Part shown: in pieces, positions 27,087 through 35,220 of the stretch
How positions within the stretch are numbered: position 1 is the stretch's first letter
Layout: every line of letters starts with the position of its first letter
Assembly (NCBI GenBank): GCA_944325575.1
Contig: CALVAR010000005.1
Span: forward strand, 29,700-93,699
DNA from: Candidatus Gastranaerophilales bacterium
GTDB lineage: Bacteria > Cyanobacteriota > Vampirovibrionia > Gastranaerophilales > Gastranaerophilaceae
DNA: 64,000 bases
Direction: 5' to 3'
Notes under the pieces: model-generated
The model's input: only the letters and a program-made list of their open reading frames with translations
Databases searched by the model: none
What the model was told of the DNA's origin: nothing
Position numbers and translations under genes: made by a program

Positions 27087-29111
27087 ATGAACGTATCTTT
27101 TAATAAATTATCTTTTAAAGGAATACCGCAAAATAAAGATAAAAGTAAACAAAAAACAAGAAAAACGGCAACTGCGCCTATTGATATAAGCAATTTCCCT
27201 AAAATAAGAAACGGTGCTATTGCAGCTTTATTTTTGCTGCCGACACTCGGTATAGTCAAAAACTGCAGCAGCAATACAAATAATATTAATCCCAATGAAA
27301 TAGTAATTGTTGACGCTCCTGCGGATACTACATATCGTGCAATGTATACGGATAAAGGGGATATGACTTTTTACAGGGTAAAATCCGGTGATTCTCCATA
27401 CTCTATTGCCAAGGAACACAATGTATCATTGAGAAGGCTTCTTTCTCAAAATGCTATGACCAAAACTTCCGTTATTTTCCCGGGCGATACATTGATTATC
27501 CCCGAATCATATACTGTAAAAAATATAAAAACTCTTGAAGATGTTGCAAAAATGCTTGGTCTGGACAAGGACTATATTGAATTTCTTTGCGAAATTGAAG
27601 AAAAACACGATACCGTCTATAAAGACAGAAATAATAACGAGACTATAGGCATAGGTCATCTTTTAAAAGGTAAAGAAAAAGAATTTTATAAAAATAAAAC
27701 TCTTTCCGACAAAGAAATATACACATTGCTTGCACAGGATCTATTGGATGTGGATTTGAATTTGCAAACGGTAATAAATGAACATGCATACAAAAATATG
27801 CCTGCACATTTAAAAGAGTCAGTAATAGATCTTGCTTTTAATAAAGGTGTCGGTGCAATAAGCGACAACAAAGCATTATGCGATGCACTTAATGAACAAG
27901 ATTATCCTACGGCAGTTGCAAACCTTACACAGGACTACTCTGTTGTAACAAATGCAAAAGGCGAAAAAGTACATAAACCGGCAGCAGGTTTGAGCAAACG
28001 CCGTTTATATAATATTGCAAATGCCGGTAAAATATTTAAAAACGGAATGCCCGATGTTGTAAAAGATTCTGCAAATGCAGTCTATCAAAGAGGGCTTAAA
28101 TATTTGGAAGCGGAAAAAAACAGAGGCGAAATGTCCCAAGCAGTATATGAAAATGTTTTGTCGGAATACAAAAATATTGCTTTTGATTTATATGACGGAA
28201 AGCTCGGCGAACAATCAACAGTAAAAGCTAAAGACAGAACACAGAATTCCGGAAATCAGATAACAAAAGATAAATCTGATAATATTTATGTGAACGGTGA
28301 AAAAACCGACTGGACAGTAAATTCGCTATACGCTGACTGGGAAAAAACAGCAAAAAGACAACTTAGATATGTTAAACGTCCTTTGCCCGAGGTAGATAAA
28401 AACGGAAATATACAAGCTTATGTAAAAACTTTTGATCCAACCGGAAAGGGTATACTCTCCGGCCACACTATAATTATAAATCCCGGCCATGGCGGTGCAA
28501 TGAACAAAAAAGAAGCTAACGGAAAATTAAATGTAAACTTTGACCCCGGCACAAGCAATGCTGTTATGAGCAAAAAAAATCCGAATGTAGAAACCAATAC
28601 TTTTATAGGCAACGGCGGTAAGGCACTGGAAGAATGGGTAGTAAATCAACGCATTGCCGAAGACCTTGTTAAAAAAATAAATAAAGAAGGCGGAAAAGTT
28701 ATCTATGTACAGGGTTCTGTTTATAGTGCCATGAAAGCAATCAGAGAAATACAAAATAAAAATCATATAGATCTTATTGTAAGTTTGCACAGCAATTCAA
28801 ACGGAGGCAAAAGGGGAATCTATGTGATTGCAAATAAACGCGGCAAACTTGATAAAGAAGATAGCGAACTAGCTTCGGTTATAACGAACAACCTTAATGA
28901 GCACAGCTGGTTTAAAGGTATTACTCATCAAAAAGCACAATCTTTAGGTGTTTTATCTTCCAGCAGCACAAAATCTTCGCCTGTTCCAGGCGTTTTAATA
29001 GAAACCGGTGATTTGAAGAATAAAGACGATGTCGCTAATCTTAATTCCAGAAACTTTAAAAATCAGTTGATTGATTCAATTCTTGAAGGAATAAAAGACT
29101 ATTTAAAATAA
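27087..29111 (+). CDS. LysM - GH24 muramidase - amidase_3 fusion (two-activity cell-wall hydrolase)
   Basis: This protein of about 674 residues has the tag LSFKG near the N terminus, one hydrophobic stretch (about 50-63, AIAALFLLPTLGIV), and a LysM motif YRVKSGDSPYSIAKEHNVS (about 99-145). A T4-lysozyme-like domain follows (CEIEEKHDTVYKDRNN and IGIGHLL, about 165-320). A C-terminal N-acetylmuramoyl-L-alanine amidase has zinc and catalytic features NPGHGG, EEWVVNQRIAEDL, SLHSNSN and LIETGDL. It should cut both glycan strands and stem peptides. The ATG at 27087 follows AGGAAGGTG. Confidence 0.88.
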   Translation: MNVSFNKLSFKGIPQNKDKSKQKTRKTATAPIDISNFPKIRNGAIAALFLLPTLGIVKNCSSNTNNINPNEIVIVDAPADTTYRAMYTDKGDMTFYRVKSGDSPYSIAKEHNVSLRRLLSQNAMTKTSVIFPGDTLIIPESYTVKNIKTLEDVAKMLGLDKDYIEFLCEIEEKHDTVYKDRNNNETIGIGHLLKGKEKEFYKNKTLSDKEIYTLLAQDLLDVDLNLQTVINEHAYKNMPAHLKESVIDLAFNKGVGAISDNKALCDALNEQDYPTAVANLTQDYSVVTNAKGEKVHKPAAGLSKRRLYNIANAGKIFKNGMPDVVKDSANAVYQRGLKYLEAEKNRGEMSQAVYENVLSEYKNIAFDLYDGKLGEQSTVKAKDRTQNSGNQITKDKSDNIYVNGEKTDWTVNSLYADWEKTAKRQLRYVKRPLPEVDKNGNIQAYVKTFDPTGKGILSGHTIIINPGHGGAMNKKEANGKLNVNFDPGTSNAVMSKKNPNVETNTFIGNGGKALEEWVVNQRIAEDLVKKINKEGGKVIYVQGSVYSAMKAIREIQNKNHIDLIVSLHSNSNGGKRGIYVIANKRGKLDKEDSELASVITNNLNEHSWFKGITHQKAQSLGVLSSSSTKSSPVPGVLIETGDLKNKDDVANLNSRNFKNQLIDSILEGIKDYLK

Positions 29112-29117
29112 ACTATA

Positions 29118-29396
29118 TTTCATATTGTCAACTGACTCCGACTACATCTTGAACCTGTGCAATAAATAAGTCCGTTTTTATCAACAAGTCGGGCACAGGC
29201 AACAGCGAAATCTGACGGGGCTGACTGAAAGGAACGCCCCTTGTGAGGGAAAACCACGCTTTTCCCGAACGTCTGATTTCAAGACAGTGCAAGGGGTCAC
29301 TTTAGCAAAATTCATGCTTATGCGGCTTCGTTACTTCTTAAATATGACACCGGTAATTTAAGAGGCAGAGTGTGCACCACTACTGGCTTGAGATGT
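29118..29396 (+). repeat. Dispersed structured repeat, family A (copy A3, long subtype)
   Basis: Starts with TTTCATATTGTCAACTGAC six bases after the amidase stop. The 7-bp stem CCTGTGC (29154-29160) pairs with GCACAGG (29193-29199). The copy is interrupted at about 29205 by module B and then resumes with GTGCAAGGGGTCACTT. The distal part, with TGCTTATGCG and GGCAGAGTGTG, matches copy A4 only. Confidence 0.8.
29205..29287 (+). repeat. Nested branched hairpin module B (copy 1)
   Basis: An outer stem GAAATCTGAC (29207-29216) with GTCTGATTTC (29271-29280) encloses two hairpins, GGGGC/GCCCC (29217-29240) and GGGAAAA/TTTTCCC (29247-29266). This forms a three-way junction. The second copy is at 35072-35167. 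Other family A copies lack it, so it looks like a nested insertion. Confidence 0.75.
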
Positions 29397-29447
29397 AGGC
29401 GAGTTGCAGTATATGTCATGATACTCTTGATTACAAACGAAGCCGTT

Positions 29448-30308
29448 TTAGACAATATTTTCAAAAGTCTCAAATGCTTTGTATGAACTTCTGACAAGGC
29501 CGGAGGCGATGATGTGCTTTATTCCTGCTTTGTGTGCGAGTTCTTCAACTTGCTTAAAGTCATCATCAGTATAATATTTTTCCACTTCAAGATGTTTTTT
29601 GGAAGGCTGCATGTACTGCCCTACCGTTACTATGTCGCAATTTACGGATTTTAAATCGTTAAAAGTTTTGCCTAATTCGTCTAATGTTTCGCCAAGACCG
29701 ACCATAAGCCCTGATTTTGTTGTCATATAAGGATTTCGTTCTTTTATATGTTTTAAAAAATTAAGCGAACGCTCATATCCTGCAAGCGGTCTTGCTTTCG
29801 GATACAGCCTTTTTACAGTTTCTATATTGTGATTAAATACATCAGGTTTTGCATCAACAACAATATCAATCAAGTCATCTATACCCTCAAAATCGGGCGT
29901 CAAAACTTCTATTTTTATATCAGGTGCAAGTTTTTTTGCTTCAACAATAACCTGAGCAAACATATCCGCTCCTTGCAGCGGCAAATCATCACGGGTTACG
30001 GATGTTATGACCGCATACTTTAGCCCGAGTTCTTTTATTGCCTGTGCAACTTTATATGGCTCTGACCTGTCCAAAGGTTCAGGCTTGCCTCCTGAGATAT
30101 TACAAAAACGGCAGTTTCTTGTACAAATATTTCCAAGAATCAAAAATGTTGCGGTATTCTTGGCATAGCATTCTGCTTTATTCGGACATCTTGCCGCTTC
30201 GCATACCGTATTCAGGCATTTGTTTTTTAAAATCGAACGAACAAGTTTTGTCTTTTCCGTATCTATTATTCCTCTTTTTAGGTAATCAGGTAATCTTTTT
30301 CTTTCCAT
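29448..30308 (-). CDS. lipA: Lipoyl synthase
   Basis: LipA is a radical SAM enzyme that inserts two sulfurs into octanoyl-protein. The 286-residue protein has the auxiliary cluster CEAARCPNKAECYA (CX4CX5C), the radical SAM motif CTRNCRFCNI (CX3CX2C), and the C-terminal VRSSY with the conserved RSSY serine that ligates the auxiliary cluster. It lies divergent from bioG-bioC, a neighbour pair linking lipoate and biotin synthesis. The spacer between them is 148 bases, AT-rich, and likely holds both promoters. Confidence 0.95.
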   Translation of the reverse strand: MERKRLPDYLKRGIIDTEKTKLVRSILKNKCLNTVCEAARCPNKAECYAKNTATFLILGNICTRNCRFCNISGGKPEPLDRSEPYKVAQAIKELGLKYAVITSVTRDDLPLQGADMFAQVIVEAKKLAPDIKIEVLTPDFEGIDDLIDIVVDAKPDVFNHNIETVKRLYPKARPLAGYERSLNFLKHIKERNPYMTTKSGLMVGLGETLDELGKTFNDLKSVNCDIVTVGQYMQPSKKHLEVEKYYTDDDFKQVEELAHKAGIKHIIASGLVRSSYKAFETFENIV

Positions 30309-30456
30309 ATTTTTAGTTTACTTCATAATTTCAAAATTAAACAGAGGTTATTTGATACAAATCAGATAATCCATGTATCAATACACAAGTTTTTTATAAA
30401 ACTGCTTGAGATATAATAAAAATTGTAAATAGAATAAAAATCATTTTTAATAAGCA

Positions 30457-31113
30457 ATGAAACTATATTTAGAAAACAACAACAGTGACAATTTAATTTT
30501 ATTCTTTTGCGGCTGGGGAATGGACGAAGCCCCTTTTTCCGTTATGAAAAACGACAGTGACATTTTGTATGTCTACGACTATACAAGCCCGGATTTTCCG
30601 GAGTTTGATTTTTCAAAGTACAAAAGCGTAAAACTTTTATCATTTTCATACGGAGTTTATGCAGGAGCAATCGCAAAACTGCCCGAGAATCTAGAATTAG
30701 ATGAGCGTGTTGCAATCAACGGAACACTAATGCCAGTAGATGACAAATACGGTGTACCCGTACGGCAATTTGAATTGACGGAAAAAATGGACTCAGCGTC
30801 CGTGGTAAAATTTCGTCAAAGGCTTTTTGGCGGGGAAAAAGCAGGTGAACATTTTGAAATTTTTGAACATCACCTGCCGAAAAGAAGTGCAAAAAGCTGC
30901 ACGGACGAGCTGCTCGGTATGAAGCAATATGTCCCTCAAATTCCGGTACCTCAAAAAACTTTTGACAAAATATACGTTGCAAAACATGATCGTTGTGTAC
31001 CGACACGCAATCAGCTGAATTTTTGGCAAAAAGCTGGCGTTAATAATATAATAGAGCTCGAGACAGGGCATTTCCCGTTTTACAACTATGAAAGACTTGA
31101 AGATATATTATGA
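30457..31113 (+). CDS. bioG: Pimeloyl-ACP methyl ester esterase, BioG type
   Basis: BioG cleaves the methyl ester that BioC places on the malonyl primer, releasing pimeloyl-ACP for biotin synthesis. The 218-residue alpha/beta hydrolase has FFCGWGMDEAPF near the start, the nucleophile elbow SFSYGVY, AKHDRCVPTRNQ with the Asp, and ETGHFPFYNY with the His, so the triad looks complete. It belongs to the DUF452 family rather than BioH. The stop overlaps the bioC start (ATGA), which couples their translation. Confidence 0.88.
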   Translation: MKLYLENNNSDNLILFFCGWGMDEAPFSVMKNDSDILYVYDYTSPDFPEFDFSKYKSVKLLSFSYGVYAGAIAKLPENLELDERVAINGTLMPVDDKYGVPVRQFELTEKMDSASVVKFRQRLFGGEKAGEHFEIFEHHLPKRSAKSCTDELLGMKQYVPQIPVPQKTFDKIYVAKHDRCVPTRNQLNFWQKAGVNNIIELETGHFPFYNYERLEDIL

Positions 31114-31880
31114 TAAATAAAGATCTTGTAAAATTCAGATTTAAAAAAAGTATTGCCACTTACGACAACTCTGCCGTGATACAAAAGGAAATGGCACACC
31201 GTCTTGTGGGCAAAGTTCTTGAATATTGCGGAAATAATTTTGATAAGGTGTTTGAATTCGGAGTCGGCACGGGATTTTTATCTAAAAGTATTTTGAATGA
31301 GATAAATTTTGAAGAATACTATGCAAACGATATTATAGAAGAGTCTGAATTTTGTATAAGAAATATTATTAAAGATGTAAAATTTTTACCCGGTGATATT
31401 GAAAAAATAAACATCAAAGAAAATTTTGACCTTGTGCTTTCAAATGCGGTAATGCAGTGGATATACGATACAGACGAGCTTTTGCTCAAAATAAAAAATA
31501 ATATGAATAGCGGCGGATATTTTGCATTTACAACTTTTGGCGAAAGAAATTTTGAAGAAATAAAGCAGACGACGGGGGTTGCGCTTAATTATTTAAAAAC
31601 GGAAACGTTAAAAGAAAAATGTTCCCATTTTTTTGAAATTATTAATTACGAAGAAAATCTGGAGACCCTTTATTTTGATACACCGTTAGATGTTCTAAAA
31701 CACATAAAATATTCCGGTACAAACAGCATAAAAACCTTAAACTGGACTATATCTAAATTGAAAACTTTTGAAGAATATTACAGAAAAAATTTTTCTTCCG
31801 GAACGAAGGTCGCTCTTACTTATAATCCGATTTATGTGGTTTTGAAACTAAATCAATTAAATGATTTGAATCTGTTATAA
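31110..31880 (+). CDS. bioC: Malonyl-ACP O-methyltransferase
   Basis: BioC methylates malonyl-ACP so that fatty-acid synthase can build pimeloyl-ACP. The 256-residue SAM-dependent protein opens with FRFKKSIATYDNSAVIQKEM, a BioC hallmark, then motif I VFEFGVGTGFLSKSI, DLVLSNAVMQWI and GGYFAFTTFG. It is translationally coupled to bioG. bioF, bioA, bioD and bioB are not in this window, so the rest of the pathway is elsewhere or the cell supplies pimeloyl-ACP to a partial route. Confidence 0.9.
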   Translation: MINKDLVKFRFKKSIATYDNSAVIQKEMAHRLVGKVLEYCGNNFDKVFEFGVGTGFLSKSILNEINFEEYYANDIIEESEFCIRNIIKDVKFLPGDIEKINIKENFDLVLSNAVMQWIYDTDELLLKIKNNMNSGGYFAFTTFGERNFEEIKQTTGVALNYLKTETLKEKCSHFFEIINYEENLETLYFDTPLDVLKHIKYSGTNSIKTLNWTISKLKTFEEYYRKNFSSGTKVALTYNPIYVVLKLNQLNDLNLL

Positions 31881-31920
31881 CTAATTTATAATTTAGTAGT
31901 ATTTATCAACGGAAATTTTT

Positions 31921-32907
31921 ATGTCAACAGAAAAATATGATGCTATTCAATTTGCAGCTTCAATGAAGTCACAATCCTATGATCTAATCCCTCAAGAGTT
32001 TTCCGAAGAAGAAAAAGACTTTATTGCAAATAATTTGTATGACTATACCTGTAAAGCATACGAAGCTTTAAATAATGATAATGAATTGAATTTGTCGGAA
32101 GAAAATATTCGATTTATCTCTCAGGTTGTTGCAGAATGGTCTTTTCACAAAGCTGTTGATCTTATAAAATCCAATGTTCAAAAAGAATACTGGGAAACTA
32201 TTCTTTCAAAGATTGCTTTTACAATTTTTGAAATTGCAAAAAAAGGAGTTAAAAAAGAACTGCCCGAAAATAGTATATTGCAAGCTGTGGAAGACAATGT
32301 TAATAAAGTATGGAAAGAAAGTATTGAAGAATTATACTTAAATAATTCAATAGACCTGAAAACAAAACAAACGGCTCAAAAACAATCAAATATCGATGAT
32401 ATGGCGAAACAATCAGAGAACGAAAAAAACGCACCTGCAGAAGATACGGGCATAATTGCTAAATCTGGAATAATAGTTAATCTGTTTTTCTTTATAACTA
32501 CAATTATCTCTGCAGCAATAATGACAGCGATTTTTGTTTTTTGTTACAAACATTTTAAAGTTGATAAATTAATAGCGGACAAGATTATTTTTTACAGCAG
32601 GTATATAGGCTGGAGTGTATTATCGGTATTTTTTATTTCATGGCTGTTTTTGAGCCGTTTGGGTTCCGTATCAAAAGTTACATTCAAATTAGCATCAATA
32701 ATACCGAATATTTCAAAACATGCGCTATTTTATTGCGGATGTCTTATTTTGAGTTCTTTAATCGTATATAAAAACAGCACCGTTCTTAATTCCGCAGATA
32801 CATTGACGGCCATATTTTTTATAATGGCAAGCGCAACGGCAACTGTAAAATCATTTATAATGGGATTAATAAATAAAGCTTTAATCGCAAGTTCCAACCG
32901 CTTGTGA
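31921..32907 (+). CDS. Membrane protein sharing its N-terminal domain with the FliG-position protein
   Basis: The N-terminal about 165 residues match those of the 41146-42126 protein over a long stretch: VVAEWSFHKAVDLIKS against FIGEWAFHKSIDIIRS, KIAFTIFEIAKKGVKK against KIAFTIFEIAKTAIIK, and SNIDDMAKQ against SNIDEMAQQ. The C-terminal half is different and has about four TM helices (from about 185 on). So it looks like the same soluble domain attached to a membrane anchor. It stands outside the export operon, between bioC and holA. It may be a docking or regulatory partner; that is inference. Confidence 0.75.
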   Translation: MSTEKYDAIQFAASMKSQSYDLIPQEFSEEEKDFIANNLYDYTCKAYEALNNDNELNLSEENIRFISQVVAEWSFHKAVDLIKSNVQKEYWETILSKIAFTIFEIAKKGVKKELPENSILQAVEDNVNKVWKESIEELYLNNSIDLKTKQTAQKQSNIDDMAKQSENEKNAPAEDTGIIAKSGIIVNLFFFITTIISAAIMTAIFVFCYKHFKVDKLIADKIIFYSRYIGWSVLSVFFISWLFLSRLGSVSKVTFKLASIIPNISKHALFYCGCLILSSLIVYKNSTVLNSADTLTAIFFIMASATATVKSFIMGLINKALIASSNRL

Positions 32908-32919
32908 TAAAATATAGCT

Positions 32920-33891
32920 ATGCTCTATTTTTACTACGGACAGGAAGATTTTAATATTGAATCCGAGCTTCAAAAGCTAAAATCAAAAATTGTGGACAAG
33001 GCTTTTATATCCACAAATTACAGGGTATATGACAATCCTAAATTTCAGGAATTAATCGATATTCTTCGCACACCTTCTTTGATGTTCGGAAATATTTTAT
33101 GTGTCATCAACTGTGAAAAATACTTTTTTGATACAAAAGGCAAAATAAGCTTTGATGATAAAGAACTAAAACAGCTGGAAGAAATTCTGGAAACAATGCC
33201 TGAGAGCCTGTATGTTGTCTTTGTCTGCAGGATAGAAAGAGAAAGCACAAAAAAAATCGATACAAGAAGAAAGCTCTATAAGATAATTTCCAAATATGCG
33301 TCCGTCACGGAGTTTCCCGAGTACAAGCCGTATCAAAAAGAGCTTGCAACGTGGATTCAAAAACAGTCTAAGAAAAAAGATTTGATTATGTCATCAGAAA
33401 CCGTGCAATTCTTGATTGAACGGCTTGGAACAAACCTTAGAGTAATAGACAATGAGCTTGAAAAACTCAAGCTTGCTGTTTACCCCGAAAAAATGATAAA
33501 AAAAGAACATATCCAGAATATCTGTACATCTAGCGAGGATATCTTCGCACTTGCGGATTATATTTTAAAAGGACAAAAGGATAAAGCACTTTTAGAATTC
33601 GGAAAATTATGTACAAACAAACATTATCTGGAAATTCTGGCAGTTTTGCAGACAAATTTTTCACGACTTGCCGCAATAAAAATTGACTCCGTGGATAAAA
33701 ATGCTGCAGAAATTGCTCTAAAAAATCATATGAACGAATTTATTGTAAAAAAACAGCTGGAAAAGTTAAGAAATGTACCTATGGACAGACTGGTACAAAT
33801 AAGAAAAAATCTTTTGGAAGCGGAATACAGAGTAAAAACGGGCGAGATTTCTTTTTATGAATTACCCGTAGAAATGGCATTGCTTGGATAA
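32920..33891 (+). CDS. holA: DNA polymerase III delta subunit
   Basis: HolA opens the sliding clamp in the clamp loader. The 323-residue protein starts LYFYYGQEDFNIESEL, where FYYGQE corresponds to the family start. It shows TPSLMFGNILCVIN, FVIDNELEKLKLA-like features in the third quarter (NLRVIDNELEKLKL), and the C-terminal collar helices. Length fits. It follows the membrane protein by 12 bases and precedes holB by three, giving a holA-holB clamp-loader pair. Confidence 0.9.
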   Translation: MLYFYYGQEDFNIESELQKLKSKIVDKAFISTNYRVYDNPKFQELIDILRTPSLMFGNILCVINCEKYFFDTKGKISFDDKELKQLEEILETMPESLYVVFVCRIERESTKKIDTRRKLYKIISKYASVTEFPEYKPYQKELATWIQKQSKKKDLIMSSETVQFLIERLGTNLRVIDNELEKLKLAVYPEKMIKKEHIQNICTSSEDIFALADYILKGQKDKALLEFGKLCTNKHYLEILAVLQTNFSRLAAIKIDSVDKNAAEIALKNHMNEFIVKKQLEKLRNVPMDRLVQIRKNLLEAEYRVKTGEISFYELPVEMALLG

Positions 33892-33894
33892 ATT

Positions 33895-34836
33895 ATGTTT
33901 AATCCGATATTAAAAAGAAAATTTGAATATATTACAAACTACTTTGAAACTGCTCTAAAAAACACAAAACGCAGTTTTGCACAGTCTCTTGTGCTATACG
34001 GACAGGACAGTATTGCACAGTACTATCTGGCTCTGGATATAGCAAGACAGCTGAATTGTTTGAAAGACGGTGCTCCTGATTGCGACTGTATAAACTGTAA
34101 CTGGATAAGAAACAATCAGCATCCTGCTGTATTAACAATTTCCAAAAACGACAACAAGCCGTCTGATGATACATCAAGCAAGGTTATTTCAATAAAACAG
34201 ACCCTTATGATAAATAACAGCCTTGTAAATTCATCCGACTATTACAGAGTATTTATTTTTTGTGATTCCGAGCTTGCAGAGCCTTCTAATATAGAAACAA
34301 CACATATTGCCGAATTTGACGGATTAAAATTCAAGTTCCCGCAAGATATGTGGATTCCTCGGCCATTAAACCGCAATGTATTAATAGAAGCTTCTGCCAA
34401 TTCTCTTTTAAAATCCATTGAAGAACCTCCGGAAAGAACGTTGTTTTTATTTTTAACAGAGGACAAAGAAGATATTATAGAAACAATCATTTCCCGATCT
34501 CAGTGTTTTTATGTGCCGTCTTATAATGCAATGAGCTATGATACCGAATTTTTAACCCCGATACTTGCCGATTATCCTGCAATAAAGAAGATAAATGTTT
34601 TGAATATTGTACAGAACCTTATAACTGCTATGGATGAGCGGGGGTATAAACAGGATTATGTGCTTGATTGTATGGAATATTACTTTGCAGGTATGATTAA
34701 ACGCAACATTGCAAATAAACTGCTTATACAAAAAATTAAAAAGGATATTATGTCTGTTCAACAGGCTAAAAAACAAACGGATGCTTATATAAAACCTCAG
34801 CTTATACTTGAAAATCTGTTTTTCTCTTTTTGTTAA
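33895..34836 (+). CDS. holB: DNA polymerase III delta' subunit (HolB/DnaX-like)
   Basis: This 313-residue clamp-loader subunit shows LYGQDSIAQYYLALDIARQL where other AAA+ proteins have Walker A, with no GKT, as expected for the non-ATP-binding delta' subunit. Zinc ligands appear as CDCINC. Sensor-like ASANSLLKSIEEPPERTLF and ISRSQCFYV (SRC region) match the family. It starts three bases after holA. The 385 bases to the next gene are filled by a structured repeat. Confidence 0.88.
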   Translation: MFNPILKRKFEYITNYFETALKNTKRSFAQSLVLYGQDSIAQYYLALDIARQLNCLKDGAPDCDCINCNWIRNNQHPAVLTISKNDNKPSDDTSSKVISIKQTLMINNSLVNSSDYYRVFIFCDSELAEPSNIETTHIAEFDGLKFKFPQDMWIPRPLNRNVLIEASANSLLKSIEEPPERTLFLFLTEDKEDIIETIISRSQCFYVPSYNAMSYDTEFLTPILADYPAIKKINVLNIVQNLITAMDERGYKQDYVLDCMEYYFAGMIKRNIANKLLIQKIKKDIMSVQQAKKQTDAYIKPQLILENLFFSFC

Positions 34837-34932
34837 TATGATTAGTTAACTGTACAAAATATTAAGTTTTGTCACCCTAAAAATGTTTTAAGGTTTTCAT
34901 GTAATCATTGATTACTATATACTTTAATAAAG

Positions 34933-35190
34933 AATGTCCGAGAAAATTTTGCGATAAGGAACGTGAGCAAAATTTTTGAGTGTCATTTGTTCACTGTACG
35001 TGAAGACATTTTGCACTGAATCAAAGATTCAGGCAAAAGAAGTCAAAGGTGAGCAATGCCGGCTGCGTTGAGCGGAATCAGACTGGCACGCCGTGTGAGG
35101 CAACGCCGAACCCAGTGCCACTACGAAGGAAAACGTTGAGTTTTCCGAAGTGTCTGATTTCAAGACAGCCGGCGGCATCTGCGACACTAG
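34933..35190 (+). repeat. Structured intergenic element with branched module B (copy 2), upstream of manC
   Basis: This 260-base stretch is full of complementary pairs: AAATTTTGC/GCAAAATTT (about 34944-34976), GAATC/GATTC, and an outer AGTGTC (34979-34984) with GACACT (35183-35188). Module B lies inside: ATGCCGGCTG (35056-35065) with CAGCCGGC and GGCAT (35166-35178), GGAATCAGAC with GTCTGATTTC, and hairpins TGGCAC/GTGCCA and GGAAAAC/GTTTTCC. It ends 30 bases before the manC start, so a leader role is possible. A mobile palindrome is equally possible. Confidence 0.65.
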
Positions 35191-35220
35191 ATTAGATGAT
35201 AATTTCAGGAGTTAGTATTT

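Noticed and set aside
29118..29396. RNase P, tmRNA or SRP RNA for the structured repeats
   Set aside because: I could not find the conserved core sequences of these RNAs, and the element is multicopy.
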